This document shows, in pieces, positions 55,443 to 64,000 of a stretch of DNA of 64,000 bases. Below the pieces are notes generated by a model. It ran no database searches, had not been told where the DNA came from, and saw only the letters and a list, made by a program, of their open reading frames with translations. The DNA is from Calliopum simillimum (taxonomy: Eukaryota; Arthropoda; Insecta; Diptera; Lauxaniidae): the NCBI GenBank assembly GCA_951812925.1, contig OX638369.1, positions 58,418,228 through 58,482,227 on the forward strand. Reading direction: 5' to 3'. Numbering within the stretch: the first letter of the stretch is position 1; every line of letters starts with the position of its first letter. The translations under genes and the position numbers were made by a program.

Positions 55443-56373
55443 AAGGTTGATCCATTAAGTCGTGTGGTACTTCAATTTTGAACAAAATGCAAACGGTTGA
55501 GAATTTTTTCAAATATTTTATTTTGTTCGAAAGGTCACAATTGGATTATGTGTGGAAAATTATTTCGCGGATATCTTCACCGCTACTATTCCGTAGATAG
55601 CTCACAATTTCAGCCATATTTTCGATGACAGTTAGCAGTGTGGCCAACGGAATGGCCCAAATCACCGATATACTTTTTCATGTATGAAATCGTCTTCGCA
55701 TCATTCACATAGACTTTATTCTTCGTGTAACCCCACAGAAAAAAATCTGACGGCGTCAAATCGCATGATCTGGGCGGCCAATTAGCAACACCGCGACGAG
55801 AAATTACACGGTTCGGGAATTTGCGACGCAAAAATTCCAAATTGAGGCGAGTAGTGAGTGGTGTAGCGCCGACCTGTTGAAATCACATATTGTCCATACC
55901 CTGAGCTTCAACTTCCGGCATAAAATAGTCCTCCAACAGAGTGTGGTACCGCTCAGAGTTGACATTTTCGGTGTTTCCGTCGGAATCTTCGAAAAAAAAA
56001 AAACGGCCCGACCCATAAACCGCACCAAAGAGTAGAATCACTCGTGGTGGATGCATTGGCTCTCCAAGATCACTTGTGGATTTTTTGAGCCCCAGATATG
56101 GCAGTTTTGCTTGTTAACATAGCCACCGAAGTGGAAATGAGCCTCGTCCGAAAAGATGATTTTTTGGAGTTTTGGATTTTTGGATTTTTTGGAATTGACT
56201 TGGAATTTAAGATCCGAAAATCAACGATTTCAATGCGTTGTTCTTTCGTGTAGCAGTCCATAACTAAAATCCAATACTGTCACGATGAAAATGACACAAA
56301 ATATGGCGGACAAGGGTCGATAATGCAGATTTTAATCGATAACAAAGTACCACACTTACTTTTGGAACCCCTT
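55443..56373. mobile_element. mariner-type element with internal deletion, 0.93 kb
   Basis: The left end AAGGTTGATCCATTAAGTCG then TGTGGTACTT is mirrored by AAGTACCACACTTACTTTTGG and AACCCCTT on the right, with diverged tips and TA on both sides. The transposase runs on the minus strand. At 931 bp it is about 0.4 kb shorter than a full mariner. Confidence 0.75.
55580..56262 (-). pseudogene. mariner-type transposase, broken
   Basis: The minus strand begins MDCYTKEQRIEIVDF at 56262. Most of the DNA-binding part is deleted, then pieces of the catalytic region follow: SDEAHFHFGGYVNKQN near 56130, VILLFGAVYGSGR-like sequence with an expanded A-run at 55988-56000, and EFLRRKFPNRVISRRGVANW with PPRSCDLTPSDFFLWGY near 55750 (third catalytic D in TPSDF). 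Several frameshifts; dead. Confidence 0.75.
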
Positions 56374-56480
56374 TATATACCTAAACATTTACATACATTA
56401 TACTTCAGTATGTTCTTATGTATACATGGTGGTTGAGATTTGGAAAATGTAAGATTCCTGGGACTATTCTGAACTTTTCT

Positions 56481-57121
56481 TAGTTCCATTTTTCGAAATT
56501 CGCAAAACTCAAGGAGATATAGCCATCGGAAGATCGGGATATAGCTTTATGACAACCGGTATAAGTTCGGAAGCTTTTGATGGATTTTAATAATAAATAG
56601 GTCATATGAAAGCTACTTTAATTGGGTGCAAAATTGGGGTACAAAAGTTTTGAATCCGAGTCATGCTTTTCCAGGTATGGCGAATTTTCGGTGCTATTGT
56701 AATGTTTTGGTAAGTTGCATAAAAATTTCTTTGGTTTACTTTTATATTTTTCTATAAAAAATGCGCTAATGAAGGAAATCAGGTACAAATTACATATCAA
56801 ATAAAAAGAAATAAATTGGGCTTTCATAATTTTTTACTAAAACTATGTGTTAATAATATTTACAGTCTTTGGAAGAATAGTGCTGTAAAAAAAGAACTGT
56901 TAAAAATTTTCGAAAATTTGCCATATCTCAAAAACCAAAATCAAAATTGTTGTACACTAATTTTGTAGCCAATTAAATTACTTTTAATATGACACCAATA
57001 TTATTAAAATCCATCAAGTGGTTCCAGTTTTACAGATCCGATTTTTATAAAGATATATCCCGATTTTCCGATGGCTATACCTTCGTCAGTTTTGCGATTT
57101 TCGAAAAACGAATATGGGACA
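56481..57121. mobile_element. foldback element, about 640 bp
   Basis: AGTTCCATTTTTCGAAATTC, GCAAAACTC and ATAGCCATCGGAAGATCGGG are mirrored by CCCGATTTTCCGATGGCTAT, AGTTTTGCGATTTTCG and AAAAACGAATATGGGAC. Related one-armed copies lie at 3520-3710 and 59277-59400. Non-coding. Confidence 0.7.
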
Positions 57122-58433
57122 TTTAATTTTTTTAGTTTTTTAAGTGTTAAAAATGTGGATGACAGAGCACTAAAAATTCCTCGTTGTCGGGAAAAGGAAA
57201 AAATTTTTACCCCCTTTATTTTTCACTTCACCACATTTCTTTTGAACAAATCCCATCCCTTTAAATGGCTCCCATGCAAAATTAAAATTTAAAAAAAATT
57301 TTTTGTTGCCAATTATTTATTCATCACCCACATTTCTGTTCCAATATTCCACTCTTCTTTACCCCTTACATAACCTAAATTTTTTTTTTTTAAATTTTAA
57401 GTTAAAATAAAATAAGAATCACCCTAATATACATGTAATTATAATATATTTGGAAATATGCCAAAAATGGAAAATGAATGGAAAATTTAAGAAATAATAT
57501 TTTAAGAACAATATCAACAACGTGCCAAGCCATCAAATTTCAAATTGTTTGAATGAACTAAAATACTTCGCTGAAGAAACGCCACAAATCAACAAAATCA
57601 ATACAACGCAAAAGTACTCTACGCCCTATAAGTCTTCAAGGTTGTTATCATGTTGGAATTTATGCTGTTTAATTATGTTGGATTTTATTCAAATTTTTTT
57701 GTACGATTATTACATATGTTAATACAAACTTTTTGCTATTTTTGTAAACGTCCAAAATTTTCCTTCACCATTAAATTAAACATATGAGCGACTGAGTTCT
57801 AAAAGTTCAGCTGAAGTATCAATCCTATGCCCTATGATTATTAGGAGAAGCTGTTCGATTATAGTAATCATGCGAAGTATTAATGCGCAGTTTGGTTTGG
57901 AATTACCTCAAATAATGCTCTCAGAATAGCGTTCAAATGCTATTTGTTTGGCCGGTAAGCATGTTCTTCAACCAATTTAATTCCCGGAGCTAGTTTTTAC
58001 AAAGTAGCGAATGTACAACATATCATCAAATTCGGCCTTATCATGAATCTATCGATAAACTTACCCTCGAGAATTTATCTTATTTCTCTTCTCCAAAGTA
58101 TGCATTTGCAATCGTAAATTTTTCGAGAATGGAAAGTCCTCTCTAGCAGGGATACTCTTTTCTTTAAATTTTTTGAAAAGTGACGTGTTTCTTGTTTCTC
58201 TGAAAGTGCTAAGTGCTTCTAACTGAGATTGCATAGCATTATCTTCAAATCTTGGGCGATACTTCCTAAACAGATGTATCAACATCTACTGCAGGTCGAT
58301 TTATTATTGCACTTATGTGCTTCTATTCTCATTAATAAATTTGTATCAAGTTTACTTTAGCGACATTTTTTTTTTTTAATTCTCAGAAAAAGTATTTAAT
58401 TAAAATGTGTCGCTCGAATCTAGTTTTGGGGGA
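57122..58433. other. unassigned intronic sequence
   Basis: AT-rich, chance open frames only. Confidence 0.35.
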
Positions 58434-58435
58434 TA

Positions 58436-59275
58436 CGAGGGGCACTACTTATATTTCGGGAACTGGCAAGACTAATGACAATAGCTGAAACCTCGCAACA
58501 CCATAAAAAAGTTTGACATTCTTTAGCATAAACGTACTCACAACGTTTTGATGTACAAGTTCTATTTGTTTTGTTTCCAGTGAGTTAAGAAACTCAATTT
58601 TTCCAAAAAATGGAAATTTCAAGAAAAGGTCTTCGTTGGATTATTTTTCACAACTTTCTAATTCACGTCGAACAAGAATGTGTGGATGAACTCAGTTCTT
58701 TGTATGGCGATAAAGCATCATCAAAAACCACAGTATATGGTTGGTATAGTGAATTCAATTGTGGTCGAAGTTCGGTCACCGACGAATGGGTCATGTGGCC
58801 ACTGTTCCGCTTGAGCAACGTAGTACGGTCAATTCTGAGTAGTACACTACCATTTGTTTGCCGGAAGTCTTCGCAGAAATTCGTGAAACCAATCATCATC
58901 ATGAATCATTCTCCATCATGACAATGCGAGCTCTCACACATCTCGTGAAACAGGTAAATTTTTGAGCAGTCGAATTGATGACTCATCCTCCATACAGTCT
59001 TGATTTGGCACCCAATGATTTTTTTTGTTCCCGAACATCAAAGGTAAACTGCGTGGTCAACGATTTACGAGCGCCGAAGAAACAGTTGAAGCGTTCAAAA
59101 ACCATGTTTTGGAGGTGTCTCAAGAGCAATGGGAAAACTGCTTTGACAAATGGTTTGAACGAATGCAAAAGTGTATTGATCATCAAGGGGAATATTTTGA
59201 AAAACAATAAAGCCATTTTCAAATAAAAATGTTTGTTATTATTTGCTATTCCCGAAATAAAAGTAGTGCCCTACG
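58436..59275 (+). mobile_element. mariner element with internal deletion, 840 bp
   Basis: CGAGGGGCACTACTTATATT and AATAAAAGTAGTGCCCTACG are inverted repeats with TA on both sides (58434-58435, 59276-59277). Its 5' UTR (AGCATAAACGTACTCACAAC) is nearly identical to that of 50878-51598, so both belong to one family. About 0.45 kb of the middle is missing compared with a full copy. The right flank reads TATAGCCATCGAAAG, i.e. it landed in a relative of the 56.5-kb foldback. Confidence 0.88.
58610..59209 (+). pseudogene. mariner (DD34D) transposase, internally deleted and frameshifted
   Basis: Starts MEISRKGLRWIIFHNF at 58610 with the N-terminal helix-turn-helix (SKTTVYGWYSEFNCGRSSV). The frame then leaves the family sequence. 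The C-terminal part resumes at HHDNASSHTSRE (second catalytic D region, about 58917), MTHPPYSLDLAPNDFF (third D, about 58978-59025) and, in another frame, GKLRGQRFTSAEETVEAFKN to GEYFEKQ with a stop at 59207-59209. The first catalytic aspartate lies in the deleted part. Confidence 0.88.
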
Positions 59276-59276
59276 T

Positions 59277-59420
59277 ATAGCCATCGAAAGATTCAGTTAT
59301 AGCTTTTAGAAAAATTGGTATAAGTTGGAAGCCCTTGGATGGAATTCAAATATATTGGTACCACATGAAAGGTATTTTTATGAGCTATAGTCGTACAATA
59401 ACTTTTAATTTTTCATACAT
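59277..59420 (+). repeat. relic of the 56.5-kb foldback family
   Basis: TATAGCCATCGAAAGATT, GGTATAAGTTGGAAGCCCTT and CACATGAAAGGTA follow the left arm of 56481-57121 in order. The mariner at 58436-59275 interrupts its start. Confidence 0.55.
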
Positions 59421-61120
59421 TATTTATTCGCGCTTCGAATTCCCTGTGAAAAAATTGGGGAATAAAACTTTTTTCCCTTCCACAAATATTTTTTGCGATT
59501 GCATACCAGGGAGTCCGAGAAAAAGAATGTTTATTCATATCTTGCTTCGTATTTCCATAATCGACGATCATGGCTATGTCGACTCAGGAGATGACATGAA
59601 TAACAAAAACCTTAGATTGATTCTCAATCCCACCTCCAGCCGAGGTTCTAATATTAATTAAAAAATTTATACAAATCAAATATTCGCGATGTTAAATATT
59701 GAGCAGGGACGTATTTAAAAACAATTTTTTTAATTGTCTCATTATTATTGTGTTTCATTTTTAAAATGATATGTGTAATTTAACATGAATTACTTTGCAC
59801 TCAAATACTCGTATCTTAAAAGCACAGCCATGCATTCAGAGCTTTGTACATACTACATCCCATTGAGCAATTTACATGAAACATTTTCCTGTTCTTGTTC
59901 TTTATGCTTTTTTTTTAATAAAAATAAAGTGAAATCAATTAAGTTTTATGACATCTCCAGTTGTATAAACGATAGAGAAAAAAATCTCTTTATAATCCTC
60001 AGCTGAAATATTAATTTTTATACTCGACAAATTCGTCATCAAATGCAATGTATCCAGTAGCGTGTCTTGGTATTTTCAGCAGATTGTTGAACGTTTCTTT
60101 GTTGTTAAAATATGAAAAATTAAAAACATTTTTATACGTTAAAGGAAGGTCTCGTCTAATTGACGATGTCATATTGACCCCAAGTTTCTTTTAACACATT
60201 CACTGCCATGACTATTGATATAGCCAGTACAGTTTCATTCAGGCTTGTGGCTATTGAAATCAAAAGCCATATCATATAAAAAATCACTTTGCTGGAACCT
60301 GGGAAAACTATACAGAGAATGGTCTGGCAGTGAATATGTTAAATGCTTAGAGCACCAACTCTTACATCCTTTGATAACACTAGTCTACAGCCAAAATTCC
60401 CAGTGAATGCCACTATCCATTTTATATGTAAAATGGGCTGCTGATTCCGAAAATTGCACTATTTTTTTTTTCTTTCGTGTCGTTTTCGAGATATCGGTCA
60501 TTTTCGGTTTTCGGACCAAAAAAAAAAAAAAGATAGTTCCATTTAAATACAAATATCTCAAGAACCAATGTTTGTATTCAAACGTATTATATGTCATATT
60601 AAAGGTAATTAAATTAGCTACAAATGATATTCACATCACTTTTTGGTTGGTTTGTTAGTTTCGGCGAAATAAATTGATTTCTAAAAAAATATTTTTTTTT
60701 TTCGAAAAAATTAACAAAAAATCAAAATCAACTGCAGATTTATACAAGAAGAAATAACTTTTTTATAATTTTTTTTTTTTATCATAGACTATATATTTGT
60801 GAAGAAAATAAGATACCACTTAACAAAATCGATGGAAATTTGCAAAAGTTGTATACAATTCATTGAAAAATGCGTTTTTCCCTATTTTTTTCGTTTTTTT
60901 GTAATAAACTGTTCGATAATTAAAACTTTTTGTAAAACACATGAGAAAATCCAAAAAATTCTTAAAGTAGCCGTTTAAAAAAAATACCCGTGTCTCGTCG
61001 TTTTTCTCCAGTACGTCAGATATTTTTTTAATCGATTTTTTAAGTTTTTTAATCCACTGTACATGAAAAATACAAAAATAGCGCATTCTTGTGTTAAATC
61101 GATGAATTTAACTATATGAT
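59421..61120. other. unassigned intronic sequence
   Basis: AT-rich; 60540-60660 (TTTAAATACAAATATCTCAA, TATGTCATATTAAAGGTAAT) weakly resembles the foldback family of 56.5 kb. No gene supported. Confidence 0.35.
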
Positions 61121-61361
61121 CCTTACATTTGAGGTGTAATATGTGTTCAGTAAACTTATGCAGGATATTACGAGGAATGTTTTTGTAGATAATTTTAACC
61201 CTCTAAGACCCTTACAAGTGGGTCATTTTGACCCCCCCACATTTAGGTCAAAATGACCCACATGTGGGGGTTTTAGAGGGTTAAAATTGTCTACAAAAAT
61301 ATTCCTCGTAATATCCTGCATAAGTTTACTGAACACATAATACACCTCAAATGTAAGGAAA
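61121..61361. mobile_element. near-perfect palindromic MITE
   Basis: CCTTACATTTGAGGTGTAAT, TAAACTTATGCAGGATATTA and CGAGGAATGTTTTTGTAGA are mirrored around an axis near 61241. At the centre GGGTCATTTTGACCC, itself a palindrome, appears twice. A single arm of the family lies at 3195-3305. No target duplication could be read with certainty. Confidence 0.8.
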
Positions 61362-61827
61362 AAAAACACGGCTAATATCAATAAAACTTTTTTAACATTT
61401 TGGCTCTTAATTTGACAACTGTGTAGGCACAAAGGTTATGAACTTAAAACAAAGTTAATTGAAAATAATTTCAAATCAATGAACAAATTACTGATCATTT
61501 CAAATTTTTGATGATTCTTGTTCACTTGATGTAAAACTATTTAACGCAGAGAATGTAAATTACTCGTAGTCGTACATGTACATTAGATGAGTGTTGTAGA
61601 CGTTTTTCACTATTATTTAAATAGTAAAGATATTATTAAATAATGGTAAACATCTAACAGCCCATTCGTTGTCTGTTAAATGGTTTATCTTTATTTTTCT
61701 TGATTATATGAAGGTGGGTATGACTTTTGATTGCTTGTGAACTGTACTCTGTACGGTATTTTGGTAAACGCTATCATAAACGTGATAGTTTGCAAGCGTT
61801 TTATTCTTCAATATTCAAACCACTGCA

Positions 61828-62397
61828 CAGTGTCAGATTTTGCCAATCTGGATGCTCTTAATTTGGTTACGTATGAAAAAATTAGTTGTAATAAAGTTGT
61901 CAACTTGAAAATTTGTATGTATCATTTTCGTTAATTTCATTGTTAATTATGACATTTTAGTAATCGTAGGAAAAGTTGCCTTTGGGCAAACTTTAAGCAA
62001 GATTTTTTATTTGGGATCAGTACTAGAAATTTGTCCGCTTATTTCAAGTTTTTTGAAAATTTTCTCACTTTCGGGCATATAATGATATCAATTAAATCAA
62101 ATGTTCCAGCGCGGATCTTAAAAATTTTTTTTTTTAATTACTTGAAGTAAAATTATTAAACTTAAAGTTCGATAGTTATTCAAGTTGAAAAATATTGTTT
62201 TTGTTTGATAACCGTTATCTAGCTGCTGATGACTTTATTTTCATTCTGTTTATCTCGCATGTACTAAAAAATCATTGAATTTGTAGCATTTTTATTTTTT
62301 TCATCAAGAGCATCTCGCATGTACTAAAAAATCATTGAATTTGGAGCATTTTTATTTTTTTCATCAAGAGCATCCAGATTGACAAAATCTGACACTG
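61828..62397. mobile_element. MITE with CAGTG ends and TGCA flanks, 570 bp
   Basis: CAGTGTCAGATTTTGCCAAT then CTGGATGCTCTT is mirrored at the right end (AAGAGCATCCAGATTGACAA then AATCTGACACTG). TGCA flanks both sides (61824-61827 and 62398-62401). It contains two tandem copies of a 60-bp unit at 62252-62371. Confidence 0.75.
62252..62371 (+). repeat. 60-bp tandem duplication
   Basis: The unit beginning ATCTCGCATGTACTAAAAAA and ending TTTCATCAAGAGC occurs twice in a row, differing at one position (TTTGTAGC against TTTGGAGC). It lies inside the 570-bp MITE beside its right repeat. Confidence 0.85.
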
Positions 62398-62401
62398 TGC
62401 A

Positions 62402-63155
62402 CATGATACATGACAGTTTTTTCCCTCTTATTTTATTTTTAATCGATGGAGAATTGTACTTATGGTCTGAGTACATAGTTTCAAAGCTTTGCTCTGATTT
62501 CTTTTTTTACTGCTGCAATCTGAAATGTGGAGTGATAAGAGTTTTATATTCAATTGATCAAGTACATATGATAATGTCATAAAACTAGCAAGATTTCATT
62601 TACACTAAGAAAAAAGCATCAAACATATGTATTTGATTAAAAATTTTTGAAAAATATTCATCAACAATAGACAAACATTATGTCATACTATACACAATAT
62701 GTGCAATAATATTTGAATTTTGCCCTATATAATTCTTTTAAGTTGATGCAATCAATTCTACACGATCCGGTAAACTTTTCACGAATAATTAGCTCAATTT
62801 TATTTATTTCGAACAAAATGTCAGCCAATACATATAATGATAGTACTTTCATCTCTTTACGGACTTATTCTACTTTCAAAAAAAACACATTTCATTAATC
62901 GAATTATTATGCCTTAAATTGGAAGTTGAAGCGTTGTTTATGAAGCAAAACATATATTTGTTTAAATGGATTGTGGGGATTTGGGGGTCAGCTAAAATTT
63001 GGTAATCATATACTTTTTTTTTTTTGTTAAATAGTTTCAGAGATATGACTATGTTATTGGGTAACTTAAACCGCTCATTTTTCTAATGGTGCTATTTGTT
63101 CCGGTTACTATTACATACATGAGGAATTCTCTAAAATTGTGGATTTCTACAGTTT
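62402..63155. other. unassigned intronic sequence
   Basis: AT-rich; no feature supported. Confidence 0.35.
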
Positions 63156-64000
63156 TTGAGGCACATTCACCAAACTTGGTGGAGAGGTCAATTTTCATAT
63201 AAGAATCAAAAATTGGAAGGGTACACGTCACAAAAAAAATAGTAAAAAAAGTTACGCATATATATATGAAGCAAAACACGTCAAGTGTACCAGCTGAAAA
63301 TTTTTTTGTCTCCGATTTCGCTCAAATTTGGCAATATAGTAGTCCTGGTATACAAAAACAATATTCCGGGATGATTTGGTCCTAGTACCATTTATTGTTA
63401 AAATACAGGGTGTTGAAGTTGGCATTTTTAGTCATTTTCATGGCGTTTAAAAGCCAAAAACTCTCATCCAGCGACCGAATACCATCTTGAGTCACACATC
63501 ATTTTAAAGCTATTAAATTATGCTTTAATTTAAAGTACTTTTAAAAAAAATTTAAGGGGGATTTTTTTTAAAAAAAATTCAAAAGTATTTTTAAGTTTAA
63601 AATATTTCGGTGAAAAAAAAATTTTTTTCACCAAGTAATATTTTTTTATAAAAAGAACATTTAAAAGTGAATGGGACAAGTTACTTTACAAACTTTGGTG
63701 TAAGCTCTAAATTTTTCAAAAAACACCTTTTCATGAAAATGACAACTTCAACACCCTGTATTTTAACAATAAATGGTACTAGGACCAAATCATCCCGGAA
63801 TATTGTTTTTGTATACCAGGACTACTATATTTGACCGAAATCGGAGACAAAAAAATTTTCAGATGGTACACTTGACGTGTTTTGCTTCATATATATATGC
63901 GTAACTTTTTTTACTATTTTTTTCGTGACGTGTACTCTTCCAATTTTTGATTCTTATATAAAAAGAGACCTCTCCACCAAGTTTGGTGAATGTGCCTCAA
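63156..64000. mobile_element. large palindrome running off the window (foldback, 21.5-kb family core)
   Basis: TTGAGGCACATTCACCAAAC at 63156 pairs with GTTTGGTGAATGTGCCTCAA at the last base of the window, around an axis near 63578. Inner mirrored blocks are ACACGTCAAGTGTACCAGCT / TGGTACACTTGACGTGT and TTAAAATACAGGGTGTTGAA / TTCAACACCCTGTATTTTAA, shared with 21509-22788. The outer arms (TTGGAAGGGTACACGTCAC) are absent from that copy, so this is either a longer version or a nested pair. The true left end may lie before 63156. Confidence 0.75.

Noticed and set aside
1..64000. tRNA and rRNA genes
   Set aside because: No A-box/B-box pairs with cloverleaf potential and no rRNA-like conserved blocks were seen by eye; a covariance-model scan would settle it.

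Overview
This is animal nuclear DNA, most probably from a higher (schizophoran, perhaps calyptrate-like) fly. It is strongly AT-rich, the genes are split by GT-AG introns, the only conserved coding blocks read as a fly ABC transporter of the G subfamily, and the remainder is packed with Tc1/mariner-type transposons, foldback elements, MITEs and fragments of non-LTR retrotransposons. Species was not determined.

1-20,800: the 3' two thirds of an ABCG half-transporter gene on the + strand. Seven coding exons (625-863, 968-1099, 1201-1475, 8416-8584, 11823-11923, 19645-19803, 19984-20328) splice in phase into 472 residues plus a stop. They run from the D-loop and H-loop of the ATPase through six membrane spans. 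The 5' exons lie left of the window. The two largest introns (6.9 and 7.7 kb) hold a 1.3-kb DD37D (maT-type) transposon, LINE debris, foldback MITEs, a 1.1-kb TIR element with an internal tandem-repeat array, and a cluster of AACCGGTT octamers.

20,800-52,180: about 31 kb without recognisable host coding sequence. It contains a tandem duplication (22.9-26.1 kb) hit independently by several transposons, a foldback element with 9-bp target duplications (24.3-25.5 kb), a palindromic Tc1 made of two inverted 3' halves (27.2-28.9 kb), nested TIR elements (37.6-40.3 and 44.4-46.1 kb), a decayed pogo-like transposase tail (41.7-42.1 kb) and a rearranged mariner with two 5' ends (50.9-51.6 kb). Two stretches (about 34.9-35.3 and 43.3-43.6 kb) look like fly promoters or 5' leader exons and may belong to the next gene.

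52,185-52,659: the first coding exon of a second ABC transporter on the same strand, with a Ser/Thr-rich N terminus ending just before the ATPase domain. The window probably holds a head-to-tail pair of related ABCG genes. Its first intron fills the rest of the window with Tc1, mariner and foldback elements, and an unfinished large palindrome runs off the right edge.

No rRNA, tRNA, CRISPR array or bacterial-type operon was seen. I found no clear new biochemical system. The most distinctive feature is the density of long inverted repeats, including two autonomous-type transposons remodelled into palindromes, inside transcribed introns.
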